Below, in pieces: positions 36,501 to 46,416 of a stretch of DNA of 64,000 nucleotides. The stretch is from assembly GCA_948896235.1 (NCBI GenBank), contig CAQUUC010000006.1, positions 1-64,000 of the forward strand, read 5' to 3'. Each line of letters begins with the position of its first letter. Positions within the stretch are counted from its first letter, which is position 1. The position numbers and the translations under genes are program-made. The stretch comes from an uncultured Clostridia bacterium. Its GTDB lineage: Bacteria; Bacillota; Clostridia; TANB77; CAG-508. Below the pieces are notes generated by a model, which saw nothing but the letters and a program-made list of their open reading frames with translations, was not told where the DNA came from and did not search any database.

Positions 36501-36995
36501 CTATTTTTCCCCCTTTTTGTAATTCTTTTTTATTAAGTTTTCGATTGGTCTTTTTATTATTGTTACCAACATATCCTTTTCATTAATTGGATCTACTAAT
36601 ATCGAAAACATTTTACATCTATTAGCACCTAAAACATCTGTAAAAATTTGATCACCCACTACTGCTACTTCTTCATTCTTTAATTCCATTAGTTTTGCAG
36701 CTCTATTTAGTCCTCCTTTTAAAGGTTTTTTTGCAAAAAATACGTATGGTATTCCTAATTTTTCAGATACCTTGTTTACTTTTTCCCTATTATTACTATT
36801 TGATGCAATACAAAATTTAATTCCTTTTTCCTTCATTTCTTTGCACCACTCATCTATTCCTTCTAGCATATTTTTATAATAATCTAAAAGAGTGTTATCT
36901 ACATCTAAAATTAATCCTTTTATATTATTTTTATTTAGCATTTCATATTTAATTTCTTTAACATTCTTTATATATAAATTGGGATACAAAATCAT
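36501..36995 (-). CDS. yqeG: YqeG-family HAD phosphatase
   Basis: 164 residues. HAD motif I is LILDVDNTLLDY (about 29-40), motif II is CIASNSN, and motif III/IV is AVVGDQIFTDVLGA. YqeG-type (GEP4/PGP-phosphatase-like) enzymes are common in Bacillota. The gene ends 3 bases before the prepilin peptidase start, so the two are co-transcribed. Confidence 0.9.
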   Translation of the reverse strand: MILYPNLYIKNVKEIKYEMLNKNNIKGLILDVDNTLLDYYKNMLEGIDEWCKEMKEKGIKFCIASNSNNREKVNKVSEKLGIPYVFFAKKPLKGGLNRAAKLMELKNEEVAVVGDQIFTDVLGANRCKMFSILVDPINEKDMLVTIIKRPIENLIKKNYKKGEK

Positions 36996-37150
36996 AAGTT
37001 ATCTCCTATTCTCTTATGCAATTTTTATTATTCTTAAATTCATTATTATATTATCAATATAAATAGTTTTTGTCAATTTATATTATGAAGTATTTACAAA
37101 GATTTTTACTTATTATATAATAATCATATGCTAAAGAAAAGGAGAATATA

Positions 37151-38430
37151 ATGAACGAACAAACTCTTATACAAAATAAAAAATATAATATAAAATTATT
37201 TCCATTTTATAAGGCAATTTCATGGGATTTACTATTTTACTATGCAATTTCTTTTTTGTTTTTAACCAATACGAAAGGAATTAGTGCTGCAGATGTTTTA
37301 TTTGTTGATGCATTTTACCCAATATTTAAATTTATTTTGCAAATTCCTAATACTGCTATTGTTAATAAACTAGGTAATAGATTATCACTTATATTAGGAA
37401 ATATCTTTGTGGCTGGTAGTATATTATTATGGATATTAGCAGATGGAATGTCTATCCTTATACTTTCTCAATTTCTATCAGCTTTAGGATTTTCTTTAAA
37501 ATCATTAACTGAAACAAATCTTTTATATGATTCAATAGAAAAATCTGATAAAAGAAATGATATATTTTCAAAAATAGATGGTAAAAGTTCCTCTTATTAT
37601 TATTACATTGATGCCATTACTTCTTTAACTACTGGTTTCTTATTTGTAATAAATGGCTATTTACCAATGCTTCTTTGTTTTGGACTTTGTATTTTAGCTA
37701 CTCTACTATCTTTTAGCTTTAAAGAAGTAGAAAAAACAAGTTCTGAAAAATTTTCTATCTTAGACAATATTAATGATATAAAAGAACGGATTTAAATTTA
37801 TTTTTAGGTCTAGTAGATTAAAAAGTTTAATTATATTTTACTCTTTATTAACTAGTATTTTAGCAATAAGATCTAGTTTAAGTAGTAGTATATTTACAGA
37901 TATACATTTACCAGAACAATACTTTGGAATTACATATGCTGCATTTCAAATTATTTCTGGTATAGCTTCAAGTAAACAAGCTTGGTTTCACAATAGATTT
38001 AAAAACAGAACTTTAACCGTTTTTGGATTATCTGTTACTCTTTCTATGATAGCTATTGGTCTATGTGAAATTGTAGGTCTTAACTATGGGCTAACTTTAG
38101 AAGTAGTTTTAATAATGCTCGCTTTGCAATGTGCTGTAAAAGGACCTTATTATACCTTAATAAAAAGATATTTAAATAGTTTTTCTACTTCATCTATGAG
38201 AACTAAAATATACTCTGCATTGGAACTTCCTTATAGCTTATTAAGAGCTTTAATATGTATGATTTGTTCTTTCTTATTAAATATAACTACTACTTCATAT
38301 GTATATGTAATACTTGGATGTATATTTAGTGTGATAATGATTTTTTTACTTGACCATATGAAGCACACTGTACGGACTAAAACCTGAGGAATATGAAGAA
38401 AAAGATATAAAATTTGTAGAAATGAAATAG
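37151..38430 (+). CDS. MFS transporter (two CGG +1 shifts)
   Basis: Twelve-helix transporter, 425 residues once corrected. The first part (to residue 212) covers helices 1-6. CGG at 37787-37789 breaks the frame in the central loop; dropping the C gives NDIKE-GFKFIFRSSRLKS, then helices 7-12 follow without stops until CGG at 38373-38375, where dropping the C gives KHTV-GLKPEEYEEKDIK and a normal hydrophilic tail. Motif A-like KLGNRLSLILG is near residue 80. The substrate is unknown. RBS is AAAAGGAG. Confidence 0.9.
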
Positions 38431-38449
38431 ATATTAACTCTTTTATAAA

Positions 38450-38488
38450 ATATATAGAGGTTGCATTGTGTACAACCTCTATATATTT
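38450..38488. terminator. Bidirectional terminator
   Basis: ATATAGAGGTTG and CAACCTCTATAT stem with T runs on both sides, between convergent genes. Confidence 0.85.
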
Positions 38489-39184
38489 TTATTTACAAAA
38501 TCTATGTTTTCCTATTGTTACAACATGTGGCCTAGACCATATCCATTTGTTTGTTGCAGTTGATGGATTAAAATAGTAGATTGAACCATATGATGGGTCC
38601 CATCCATTTAATGCATCTTGTGCTGCTTTTCTTGCTGTACTATTTGGTGTTAAATTTATTTGTCCATCATCTACAACATTAAATGCTCCTCTTTGATATA
38701 TAACTCCTGATACTGTATTAGGAAAGCTTGAATTTTTTACTCTGTTTAATACTACTGCTGCTACAGCAACTTGACCTTGATATGGCTCTCCTCTTGCTTC
38801 TCCATATACTAGCCTACTTAATAAATTTAAATCATTTGAATAAGAAGAACTACCAGAATTCCCCGAGGAATTAAAAATCCCCATTGCTTGTAAAGTTTTC
38901 GTTCCTGCAATTCCATCTACCACTAATCCATTTTTTCTTTGAAAATATTTTACAGCAGCAAGAGTCTGGCTTCCATAAATCCCATCAACATTTCCATTAT
39001 AATATCCCCAACGTTTCAATTTTGTTTGTATTGTACGTACTTCCTCTCCTCTTGAACCATATTTTGATAAGCCTAATACTATATTTACACTAAATATGTT
39101 ATATAGTAAAAATAACAATAATACTAAACTAACACTTATAATTGCTGTTCTATTAACAAATATTTTATTTTTAATCTCTTTCAA
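38489..39184 (-). CDS. SleB-type cell-wall hydrolase with peptidoglycan-binding domain
   Basis: 231 residues from a TTG start at 39184, chosen for the TGGAG site ahead; an ATG at 39241 is the alternative. A membrane anchor or signal is followed by a PG_binding_1 domain (GSRGEEVRTIQTKLKRWGYY, about 45-100) and a Hydrolase_2 domain (RLVYGEARGEPYQGQVAVAA, catalytic Glu) resembling spore cortex lytic SleB. It ends RPHVVTIGKHRFCK. It suggests a spore former or a relict of one. Confidence 0.88.
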   Translation of the reverse strand: MKEIKNKIFVNRTAIISVSLVLLLFLLYNIFSVNIVLGLSKYGSRGEEVRTIQTKLKRWGYYNGNVDGIYGSQTLAAVKYFQRKNGLVVDGIAGTKTLQAMGIFNSSGNSGSSSYSNDLNLLSRLVYGEARGEPYQGQVAVAAVVLNRVKNSSFPNTVSGVIYQRGAFNVVDDGQINLTPNSTARKAAQDALNGWDPSYGSIYYFNPSTATNKWIWSRPHVVTIGKHRFCK

Positions 39185-39272
39185 AAAAATCACTCCATTT
39201 AGATAAATACTATTTTTTAGTATTTTCTCCAAATGAAGCAATTTTATACAGATTTTATTTTTTATAATTTTT

Positions 39273-40934
39273 CTAAAATATTCCTACTACTTCTCCATTT
39301 TCATTTATATCTATAAATTCAGCAGATGGAACTTTTGGAAGTCCTGGCATTGTAAATATTTTTCCAGTTAGTATTACAACAAATCCTGCACCTGTTCTTA
39401 GATTTACTTCTGATACATGAATTTTAAATGGTTCCTTGCATAATAAATTATTTGGATCATCAGAGAAAGAATATTGTGTTTTAGCTATACATACTGGTAA
39501 ATTTCCATATCCTAATTTTTCAATTGTTCTTATAGTATCCATAGCTGCTTTTGAAAATTCTACTCCTTCTGCCCCATATATGTTTTTAGCTATTTTTTCA
39601 ACTTTTGTTTCAATACTATCTTCTAAGTCATATATAAATTTCGCATTATCTTCTTTTTCACATAACTCTACAACTTGAGAAGCTAAATCTTTTGCGCCAT
39701 CTCCACCTTTTCCCCATGCTTCTACTAAACTTAAATTTATTCCTTGTTCTTGTAGTTTTGTTCTTAATAAGTTTATTTCAGCCTCTGTATCATCTACATA
39801 TTTATTAATTGCAACTATTACATTTAATCCAAATTTATTCTTAATATTATCTATATGTTTTAACAAATTATGTATTCCTTCTTCTAAAGCTTCAATATTT
39901 TCTTTTTGTATATCTTCTTTTGCTACTCCACCGTGATATTTTAGTGCTTTCATTGTTGCAACACATACTACTGCTGATGGCTTTATTCCCGCTGTTCTAC
40001 ATTTTATATCAATGAATTTTTCAGCCCCCAAATCTGCTCCAAATCCAGCTTCTGTTACAACATAATCTCCTAATTTTAGTGCCATTTTTGTTGCCATTAC
40101 ACTGTTACAGCCATGTGCAATATTAGCAAATGGTCCACCATGTATGAAAGCTGGTGTATGTTCTAAGGTTTGTACTAAATTTGGTTTAATTGCATCTTTT
40201 AATAGAACTGCTAAGCTTCCTTCTGCTTTTAAATCACTTGCTCTAATTGGCTCTTCTTTTTCATTATAACCTATTATAATATTACCAATTCTTTTCTTTA
40301 AATCATATATATCATTAGATAAGCATAGTATTGCCATTATTTCTGATGCAACTGTTATATCGAACCCATCTATTCTTGGAACTACATTTTTTTCTCCAGA
40401 TAAACCGCATTCTATTTTTCTTAATTGTCTATCATTTAAGTCTACACATCTTTTCCATACTACTTTTTTAAATCCTAATTCATTTCCAAAATAGATATGA
40501 TTATCTATCATTGCTGAAAGTAGATTGTTTGCAGAAGTTATTGCATGAATATCTCCTGTAAAGTGTAAATTTATATCTTCCATTGGTGCAACTTGAGCAT
40601 ATCCTCCACCAGTTGCTCCCCCTTTTACACCAAATACTGGTCCAAGTGATGGTTCTCTTAACGCAAGTACTGATTTTTTTCCTATCTTTGATAATCCATC
40701 AGCAAGTCCTATTGAAATAGTAGTTTTTCCTTCTCCTAAAGGAGTTGGATTAACTGCTGTAACTAATATTAATTTTCCATTTTTATTGTTTCCTATCTTT
40801 TCGAATATTTTATCTGAAATTTTTGCTTTATACTTACCGTAATTTTCTACATATTCTTCGTCTATATTTAGACTTTCTGCAACCTCCATAATTGGTTTTA
40901 ATTTTACACTTCTTGCTATTTCAATATCTCCCAT
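39273..40934 (-). CDS. fhs: Formate-tetrahydrofolate ligase
   Basis: 553 residues. ATP-dependent synthesis of 10-formyl-THF in one-carbon metabolism. The nucleotide-binding loop TPLGEGKTT is at about 64-72, followed by REPSLGPVFGVKGGATGGGY and the conserved EAGFGADLGAEKF. Full length and clear of frame problems. Confidence 0.97.
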   Translation of the reverse strand: MGDIEIARSVKLKPIMEVAESLNIDEEYVENYGKYKAKISDKIFEKIGNNKNGKLILVTAVNPTPLGEGKTTISIGLADGLSKIGKKSVLALREPSLGPVFGVKGGATGGGYAQVAPMEDINLHFTGDIHAITSANNLLSAMIDNHIYFGNELGFKKVVWKRCVDLNDRQLRKIECGLSGEKNVVPRIDGFDITVASEIMAILCLSNDIYDLKKRIGNIIIGYNEKEEPIRASDLKAEGSLAVLLKDAIKPNLVQTLEHTPAFIHGGPFANIAHGCNSVMATKMALKLGDYVVTEAGFGADLGAEKFIDIKCRTAGIKPSAVVCVATMKALKYHGGVAKEDIQKENIEALEEGIHNLLKHIDNIKNKFGLNVIVAINKYVDDTEAEINLLRTKLQEQGINLSLVEAWGKGGDGAKDLASQVVELCEKEDNAKFIYDLEDSIETKVEKIAKNIYGAEGVEFSKAAMDTIRTIEKLGYGNLPVCIAKTQYSFSDDPNNLLCKEPFKIHVSEVNLRTGAGFVVILTGKIFTMPGLPKVPSAEFIDINENGEVVGIF

Positions 40935-40957
40935 TTCTTCTACTTCCTTTCTTTTTT

Positions 40958-41389
40958 CTACATAATTAAACCTGCTGCTACTCCTATTAATGCTCCTACA
41001 AATACTTGTGTTGGCGTGTGTCCTAATACCTCTACTAATTTTTCTTGTACTTGTAAATTAGTTAAACCTGGTGTATTTACTATTTTATTTAATAATTTTG
41101 CTTGTTTTCCTGCTGCTCTACGAATTCCTGCTGCATCATACATCACAACAAATGCAAATACTACTGATAATGCAAACAATGGTGTTGTAATGCCTTCATA
41201 TTTTCCTATCAACGTTGCAATAGATGTTACTACTGCAGAATGTGAACTTGGCATTCCACCCGCTCCCATAATTCTTTTAAAATTAAATTGTTTTGTTGTT
41301 ACTAAATCCCAAATCACTTTAAATGTTTGTATACAAAACCATAATAGTAATGGTGTATATAAGTACTTAAACCCTGTTATCTCCTCCAT
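40958..41389 (-). CDS. Divergent PAP2 family membrane protein (DUF212/YuiD-like)
   Basis: 143 residues, four to five membrane helices. The signature GGMPSSHSAVVTS (about 45-57) and YDAAGIRRAAGKQ, plus GHTPTQVFVGALIG near the end, define this family, distantly related to PAP2 phosphatases. Function is unproven; phospholipid or undecaprenyl phosphate metabolism is likely. Followed by fhs and preceded by xseB. Confidence 0.88.
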   Translation of the reverse strand: MEEITGFKYLYTPLLLWFCIQTFKVIWDLVTTKQFNFKRIMGAGGMPSSHSAVVTSIATLIGKYEGITTPLFALSVVFAFVVMYDAAGIRRAAGKQAKLLNKIVNTPGLTNLQVQEKLVEVLGHTPTQVFVGALIGVAAGLIM

Positions 41390-41420
41390 ATTTTCCCCTT
41401 TCAGTTTTATAATAACCTTT

Positions 41421-41645
41421 CTACTCTACATTAAAATCTTCTTCTGTTACTTCATCATCTTTTTTTATTAGTATAGATATTCTTTTTTCTGCACTCTCTA
41501 AGATATCATTACACCTTTTAGATAATTTCATACCTTCTTCAAATTTAACTACTGATTCATCTAAATTTAAATCTCCCTTTTCTAATTCGTTTGCAATTTG
41601 TTCTAGACTCTTTATTGCTTCTTCAAAATTTGCCTCATTTTCCAC
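41421..41645 (-). CDS. xseB: Exodeoxyribonuclease VII small subunit
   Basis: 74 residues with the family pattern FEEAIKSLEQIANELEKGDL and SVVKFEEGMKLSKRCN. It forms the coiled-coil part of exonuclease VII. It sits 33 bases after xseA. Confidence 0.95.
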   Translation of the reverse strand: MENEANFEEAIKSLEQIANELEKGDLNLDESVVKFEEGMKLSKRCNDILESAEKRISILIKKDDEVTEEDFNVE

Positions 41646-41678
41646 AGATTACTTATCTCCCTTCAAAATTCTAATATT

Positions 41679-42866
41679 CTATATTATTCTTGCTTTTTTA
41701 CTGCCATCTATAAATCTTAAATCTATTTCTTGTTCTTTTTTTACATCATTAATTGATTTTATTGCTTTTCCCTCACTTTGTGCAATACAATATCCTCTTG
41801 TTAGTGTTTTTAATGGACTTAGTGAATCTAGTTTTGATATTAATGTAATCATTTCACTTTTTCTATCCTTATATTTATTAAGTATACTATTTTGTAAACT
41901 TTTTACCAACATATCTATTCTTATATATTGTTCATTTATTCTTTGTAATGGCTCTTTAAATACTCTTGCCATCATACATTTTTCATATCTTAGACGCATT
42001 AACTCTACTTTTTTCTTTAAAGCTAGCTTAAGTCTATTATTATATCCTAGAATTTTTAGTTTTAATTCATCTATGTCTGTAACTGCAAGTTCTGCTGCTG
42101 CAGATGGTGTTGGAGCCCTTAAATCTGCTACAAAATCTGCTATTGTAAAATCTGTTTCATGTCCTACTGCTGATATTATTGGAAGATTTGATTCAAAAAT
42201 TGCTCTTGCAACTACTTCTTCATTAAATGGCCACAAGTCTTCAAGTGATCCTCCACCCCTTGCAAGTATTAATACATCTGCTAATTTTTTATCATTCATA
42301 TATTTTATAGCTTCTGCAATTTTTATTCCTGCACCTTCTCCTTGAACTGGTACAGGAAATAAACGTATATATACATTTGGATTTCTTCTGGTACTTACAT
42401 TTATAATATCTTTTATTACAGAACCTGTTTGAGAAGTTAAAACTCCTATTACTTTTGGCATAAATGGGATTTTCTTTTTATACCTTATATCAAACAATCC
42501 TTCTTTTTCTAGTTTTAGTTTTAATTCTTCGTAGGCTTTGTAAAGGCTTCCCATTCCTTCTTCCTGCATTGCTTTACAATATATCTGGTATACCCCATCT
42601 CTTTCAAAAACAGATACTGTACCAAATACCATAACTTTCATTCCGTCTTTTGGTACAAATTTAAGTCTCTCAGCAAAGGATTTAAACATAATACATTTTA
42701 TTAAAGAATTATCATCTTTAAGAGTGAAATATAAGTGACCTGTATAATGATTTTTAAAATTTGATATTTCTCCTTTTACTAATACATTATTTAGGTATTC
42801 ATCCCCTGCAACTTTATCTTTTATATATTTGTTTAGATCTGTTACTGTTATTGCTTTATAATCCAT
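41679..42866 (-). CDS. xseA: Exodeoxyribonuclease VII large subunit
   Basis: 395 residues. N-terminal OB fold (VTDLNKYIKDKVAGDEYLNN), catalytic region with DVLILARGGGSLEDLWPFNEE and SAVGHETDFTIADFVADLRAPTPSAAAE in their usual places, then the long helical arm. Degrades ssDNA in repair. Co-transcribed with xseB and nusB. Confidence 0.97.
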   Translation of the reverse strand: MDYKAITVTDLNKYIKDKVAGDEYLNNVLVKGEISNFKNHYTGHLYFTLKDDNSLIKCIMFKSFAERLKFVPKDGMKVMVFGTVSVFERDGVYQIYCKAMQEEGMGSLYKAYEELKLKLEKEGLFDIRYKKKIPFMPKVIGVLTSQTGSVIKDIINVSTRRNPNVYIRLFPVPVQGEGAGIKIAEAIKYMNDKKLADVLILARGGGSLEDLWPFNEEVVARAIFESNLPIISAVGHETDFTIADFVADLRAPTPSAAAELAVTDIDELKLKILGYNNRLKLALKKKVELMRLRYEKCMMARVFKEPLQRINEQYIRIDMLVKSLQNSILNKYKDRKSEMITLISKLDSLSPLKTLTRGYCIAQSEGKAIKSINDVKKEQEIDLRFIDGSKKARII

Positions 42867-42879
42867 ATATTTCTTCCTT

Positions 42880-43287
42880 TTAGTTTAATTTAGTTTTTAC
42901 AACACTTGCAAGTATTCCATTTATAAATGTAGGTGAATTATCTTCTCCATATTTCTTTGCAAGTTCAACTACTTCATTAATTGCTACCTTATAAGGTATT
43001 TCCTTATATATAATTTCATATATTGCAAGTTTCAATAATGCTATATTTATTTTAGGTATTCTATCTAATTGCCAATCCTGTTTTAAATTTTCTTTAATTA
43101 ATTGGTTGATTTCTTCTTTGTTTTGTTTTATACCATTAATAACATCTATAATATATTCTCTTGTTTTTTCATCTAGAATATCATTGTTTTCTAAATATAA
43201 ATCCACTTGTTCTTCACTTGTTTCATGTTGTATTTCTATGCTATATAATAGTTTAAATGCTTGTTCTCTTGCCTGAGATCTGTTCAT
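42880..43287 (-). CDS. nusB: Transcription antitermination factor NusB
   Basis: 135 residues, all-helical. Motifs SQAREQAFKLLYSIE at the N-terminus and YKVAINEVVELAKKYG with FINGILA near the C-terminus. It binds boxA RNA with S10. It follows the DUF2273 and amaP genes, a conserved clostridial order (asp23-amaP-DUF2273-nusB-xseAB). Confidence 0.95.
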   Translation of the reverse strand: MNRSQAREQAFKLLYSIEIQHETSEEQVDLYLENNDILDEKTREYIIDVINGIKQNKEEINQLIKENLKQDWQLDRIPKINIALLKLAIYEIIYKEIPYKVAINEVVELAKKYGEDNSPTFINGILASVVKTKLN

Positions 43288-43314
43288 AGTTGTTTTTCCC
43301 TTTCTTAGTTTATT

Positions 43315-43518
43315 TTATATTCTATCTATAAAACTTTTTAATTTTTCTTTTACATCATATTTATTTCTTTGTACATAATTCCCTATAATTATTCCTAACA
43401 CTACCAATATTATTCCTACTATTACTTCATATAATCTTGTACATAATATAATAAGTGCAATTATTCCACCAATAATAGCCCCTGCATATTCACTTAAAAA
43501 CTTTTTAAAACCGTCCAT
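43315..43518 (-). CDS. DUF2273 small membrane protein
   Basis: 67 residues from ATG at 43518, chosen because AAAGGA is eight bases ahead of it; an ATG three codons upstream is possible. Two membrane helices (AGAIIGGIIALIILC and VIVGIILVVLGIIIGNYV) form a helical hairpin, followed by a basic tail. It belongs to the Asp23/AmaP envelope cluster. Confidence 0.9.
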   Translation of the reverse strand: MDGFKKFLSEYAGAIIGGIIALIILCTRLYEVIVGIILVVLGIIIGNYVQRNKYDVKEKLKSFIDRI

Positions 43519-43540
43519 TTTTATCATTCCTTTTACATAT

Positions 43541-44107
43541 TTAACTCTTTTTTATTCTTGCTCTGTAACTTTCCCGAGTTATATTCTTTATATTAATATT
43601 TACTGATTGTATATCTATATCCATCGATTTCTTTATTGTTTCTTTTATTTTTTGTTGTAATTCATTTGATAAGTCTTTTATTATAACTTCTTGTGTTACA
43701 TATAAAGTAACATCTATACTTATAGTTCCTTCTTTTGTCAATAACACTCTTGAAGAAATATCTTGAGCTCCCTCCACTTGTTTTACAACACCACTAACTA
43801 TATTATTTATTGTATCTTTTGATATAAATAATTTTCCATTTTCACCTTGTATTAATATTCCATTTTCTGTTCCATTATTTTTCTTCATATTAGTAGTATA
43901 GAATATTCCTTTAATTGCAAGTAGAATAAATACTACTAATATTCCTAATGTAACATTTGAAATTATTGGATTATTAAATCCTTGTTTTATATATAATGCC
44001 ATTACATCTATATTAATCCAACCAAATATTACAAAGCAAAATAGAACAGCTTCAATTAATACAATACTTGAAAATAATACTAATGCTATTTTATCTAATA
44101 CTTTCAT
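43541..44107 (-). CDS. amaP: AmaP, alkaline shock response membrane anchor
   Basis: 188 residues in frame 0: two membrane helices, then an Asp23-like domain (ISIDVTLYVTQEVIIKDLSN). It anchors Asp23 at the membrane. Codon 178 is CGG (43576-43574), followed by G. Read in frame, the tail is TRESYRARIKKS. With a +1 shift it would be TGKVTEQE, a shorter acidic tail. The sequence does not decide which is made; this is one of two native CGGG codons. Confidence 0.88.
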   Translation of the reverse strand: MKVLDKIALVLFSSIVLIEAVLFCFVIFGWINIDVMALYIKQGFNNPIISNVTLGILVVFILLAIKGIFYTTNMKKNNGTENGILIQGENGKLFISKDTINNIVSGVVKQVEGAQDISSRVLLTKEGTISIDVTLYVTQEVIIKDLSNELQQKIKETIKKSMDIDIQSVNINIKNITRESYRARIKKS

Positions 44108-44144
44108 AATTTCTCCTTTCTAAAATCCAAATATTTTGTATCTT

Positions 44145-44564
44145 CTACTCTTCTTCTTTTATTTCGTCTGTTCCTTGATTGTCTGTATTAACACCTTGAA
44201 CGTGAACATTTGTCTCAATTACTTTTAATCCTGTCATTGTTTCAACTGCTTTTTTAACTCTATTTTGAATTTCAAATGCAACATCAGGAATTCTTGTACC
44301 ATATTCAACTATAATATTTACATCTATTTTAGTTTCTTTTTCTCCTACTTCAACTTTAATTCCTTTAGATAAATTTTTCTTACCACTTAAAACTTCGCCT
44401 ATTCCACCTGCAAATCCTCCAGCCATTCCATAAACTCCTGGCACTTCTGATACAGCAACACCTGCAATAACCGCAACAACATCATCAGATATTTTTATCC
44501 CATTATTATTTTCAGCTTCTACTATAGCTTCTTCATTTACATTCTCTACATTTTCATTTTCCAT
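44145..44564 (-). CDS. Asp23/Gls24 family envelope stress protein
   Basis: 139 residues. Core motifs ISDDVVAVIAGVAVSEVPGV and GMAGG, then VEVGEKETKIDVNIIVEYG and NRVKKAVETMTGL. Cytosolic face of the envelope, bound by AmaP. The upstream GGAGGA site is strong. First gene of the asp23-amaP-DUF2273-nusB-xseAB run. Confidence 0.93.
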   Translation of the reverse strand: MENENVENVNEEAIVEAENNNGIKISDDVVAVIAGVAVSEVPGVYGMAGGFAGGIGEVLSGKKNLSKGIKVEVGEKETKIDVNIIVEYGTRIPDVAFEIQNRVKKAVETMTGLKVIETNVHVQGVNTDNQGTDEIKEEE

Positions 44565-44587
44565 AATTTTTCCTCCTTAAAATAAAA

Positions 44588-44630
44588 AAATTGATATACT
44601 ATTTTTTCCACTTTAGTATATCAATTTTTA
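44588..44630 (-). terminator. Terminator of tsf
   Basis: TTGATATACTA and TAGTATATCAA stem with a T run on the minus strand. Confidence 0.8.
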
Positions 44631-44663
44631 TTAAAATTTACAACAATTTTAAACAATTTTTAA

Positions 44664-45542
44664 TTATTTTAATTGGTTCATAACTTCTTCTACGAAGTTT
44701 TCTTCTTTTTTCTCGATTCCTTCACCTTTTTCGAATCTTGCAAATCTTACTGCTTTTGCTCCTTTAGATTCTAATAATTTTGATACTTTCATTTCTGGGT
44801 CTTTTACAAAAGCTTGTTCAACAAGACATATTTCCCCATAGAATTTTCCAATTCTTCCTTGTACCATTTTTTCTGCTATTTCAGCTGGTTTTCCTTCATT
44901 CATTGCTTGAACTTTTAATATTTCCATTTCTTTTTCAACACGTTCAGCTGGAACTGCTGCTCTATCTAAGAACTCTGGTTTTGCAGCAGCTATTTGCATG
45001 CATATATCTTTTGCAAGTTCTTTATCTCCATTTTCTAATTCAACAAGTACACCAATTTTTCCATCTCCATGAATATACTTTTCAACAAGCCCATTAGCTT
45101 CAAATCTTTCGAATCTTCTTATTGTTATATTTTCTCCTATTGTTGCTATTTTTCCTGTTAAAACTTCTTGTACTGTTTTTGTAGAATCTTTCATTGATGT
45201 TTGATTTAATAATTCTTCTACATTTGCAGGATTTTTAACTGCTATTTGTTCTGCAACGTCTGCAACAAAGCTTCTAAATTCTTCATTTTTTCCAACAAAG
45301 TCTGTTTCAGAGTTTACTTCTACAACACTTCCTACTTTTCCATCTTCAGTTACATATGCTGCAACTATTCCTTCTGCTGCTATTCTATCTGTTTTTTTAG
45401 CAGCTTTTGTTATTCCTCTTTCACGTAATAATTCAATTGCTTTTTCCATATCTCCATCTGTTTCTGTTAAAACTTTTTTGCAGTCCATCATTCCTGCTCC
45501 TGTTTTTTCTCTTAATTCTTTTACTAATGTTGCTGTAACCAT
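44664..45542 (-). CDS. tsf: Elongation factor Ts
   Basis: 292 residues. Nucleotide-exchange factor of EF-Tu. N-terminal UBA-like domain LVKELREKTGAGMMDCKKVL and the core TDFVGKNEEF. GGAGGAAAA precedes the ATG. Follows rpsB, but a hairpin separates them. Confidence 0.97.
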   Translation of the reverse strand: MVTATLVKELREKTGAGMMDCKKVLTETDGDMEKAIELLRERGITKAAKKTDRIAAEGIVAAYVTEDGKVGSVVEVNSETDFVGKNEEFRSFVADVAEQIAVKNPANVEELLNQTSMKDSTKTVQEVLTGKIATIGENITIRRFERFEANGLVEKYIHGDGKIGVLVELENGDKELAKDICMQIAAAKPEFLDRAAVPAERVEKEMEILKVQAMNEGKPAEIAEKMVQGRIGKFYGEICLVEQAFVKDPEMKVSKLLESKGAKAVRFARFEKGEGIEKKEENFVEEVMNQLK

Positions 45543-45565
45543 AATATTTTTCCTCCTTTTTATTT

Positions 45566-45593
45566 AAAAAACGGACACGGCCTCACCGTGCCC
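45566..45593 (-). terminator. Terminator or attenuator between rpsB and tsf
   Basis: GGGCACGG and CCGTGTCC pair (one G:U), then GTTTTTT on the minus strand. It lies in the rpsB-tsf gap and probably lowers tsf relative to rpsB. Confidence 0.75.
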
Positions 45594-45624
45594 ATACAAA
45601 TACTCTTATTTAAAAGATAATTTA

Positions 45625-46416
45625 TTATTCTTCAGCTTGTTCTTCTGCTTCTGCTACAACTTCTTCTATACTTGTTGGTTCTTCGTTTTCTACTTCTTCT
45701 ACCATTTCGTTTTCAGCTACTGGTTCAAAGCTTTCTCCTTGTTTACCTTCAATAACTGCATTTGCAATCACTTCTGTAATTAATTTTACAGCACGAATTG
45801 CATCATCATTTCCAGGTATAACATAATCAACATCTCCTGGATTGCAGTTTGTATCTACAAGTCCTACTACTGGAATGTTTAATTTACGAGCTTCTAATAT
45901 TGCTATTCTTTCTTTTTTAGGATCAACTACAAACATAACTCCAGGCATTTTTTTCATATCTTTAATTCCGCCTAAGTTCTTTTCTAGTTTTTCCATTTCT
46001 TTCTTTAATAAAATAACTTCTTTTTTAGGTAGAACATCAAAGGTTCCATCTTCTTGCATTTTTTCTAATTCATTAAGTCTTTCAATTCTTTTTTGAATTG
46101 TTCCAAAGTTTGTTAGCATTCCTCCTAACCATCTTTGGTTAACAAAATACATTCCACAAGTTTCTGCTGCTTCTTTTACGCATTCTTGTGCTTGTTTTTT
46201 AGTTCCTACGAAAAGAATATCTTTTCCTTCTTCTGCTTGTTCTTTAACGAAGTTATATGCTTCGTCAATTTTCTTTGATGTTTTTTGTAAATCAATAATG
46301 TGGATACCATTTCTAGCTTGGAATATATATTCAGCCATTCTAGGATCCCATCTTCTTGTTTGGTGTCCAAAGTGTACACCTGCTTCAAGTAATTGTTTCA
46401 TTGCAACTACTGCCAT
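45625..46416 (-). CDS. rpsB: 30S ribosomal protein S2
   Basis: 263 residues from the ATG at 46416, which has AAAGGAGG ahead; the longer frame upstream lacks support. Motifs LLEAGVHFGHQTRRWDP at the N-terminus, FVNQRWLGGMLTNF, and IPVVGLVDTNCNP. The C-terminus carries an acidic extension (EEVENEEPTSIEEVVAEAEEQ). Confidence 0.97.
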   Translation of the reverse strand: MAVVAMKQLLEAGVHFGHQTRRWDPRMAEYIFQARNGIHIIDLQKTSKKIDEAYNFVKEQAEEGKDILFVGTKKQAQECVKEAAETCGMYFVNQRWLGGMLTNFGTIQKRIERLNELEKMQEDGTFDVLPKKEVILLKKEMEKLEKNLGGIKDMKKMPGVMFVVDPKKERIAILEARKLNIPVVGLVDTNCNPGDVDYVIPGNDDAIRAVKLITEVIANAVIEGKQGESFEPVAENEMVEEVENEEPTSIEEVVAEAEEQAEE

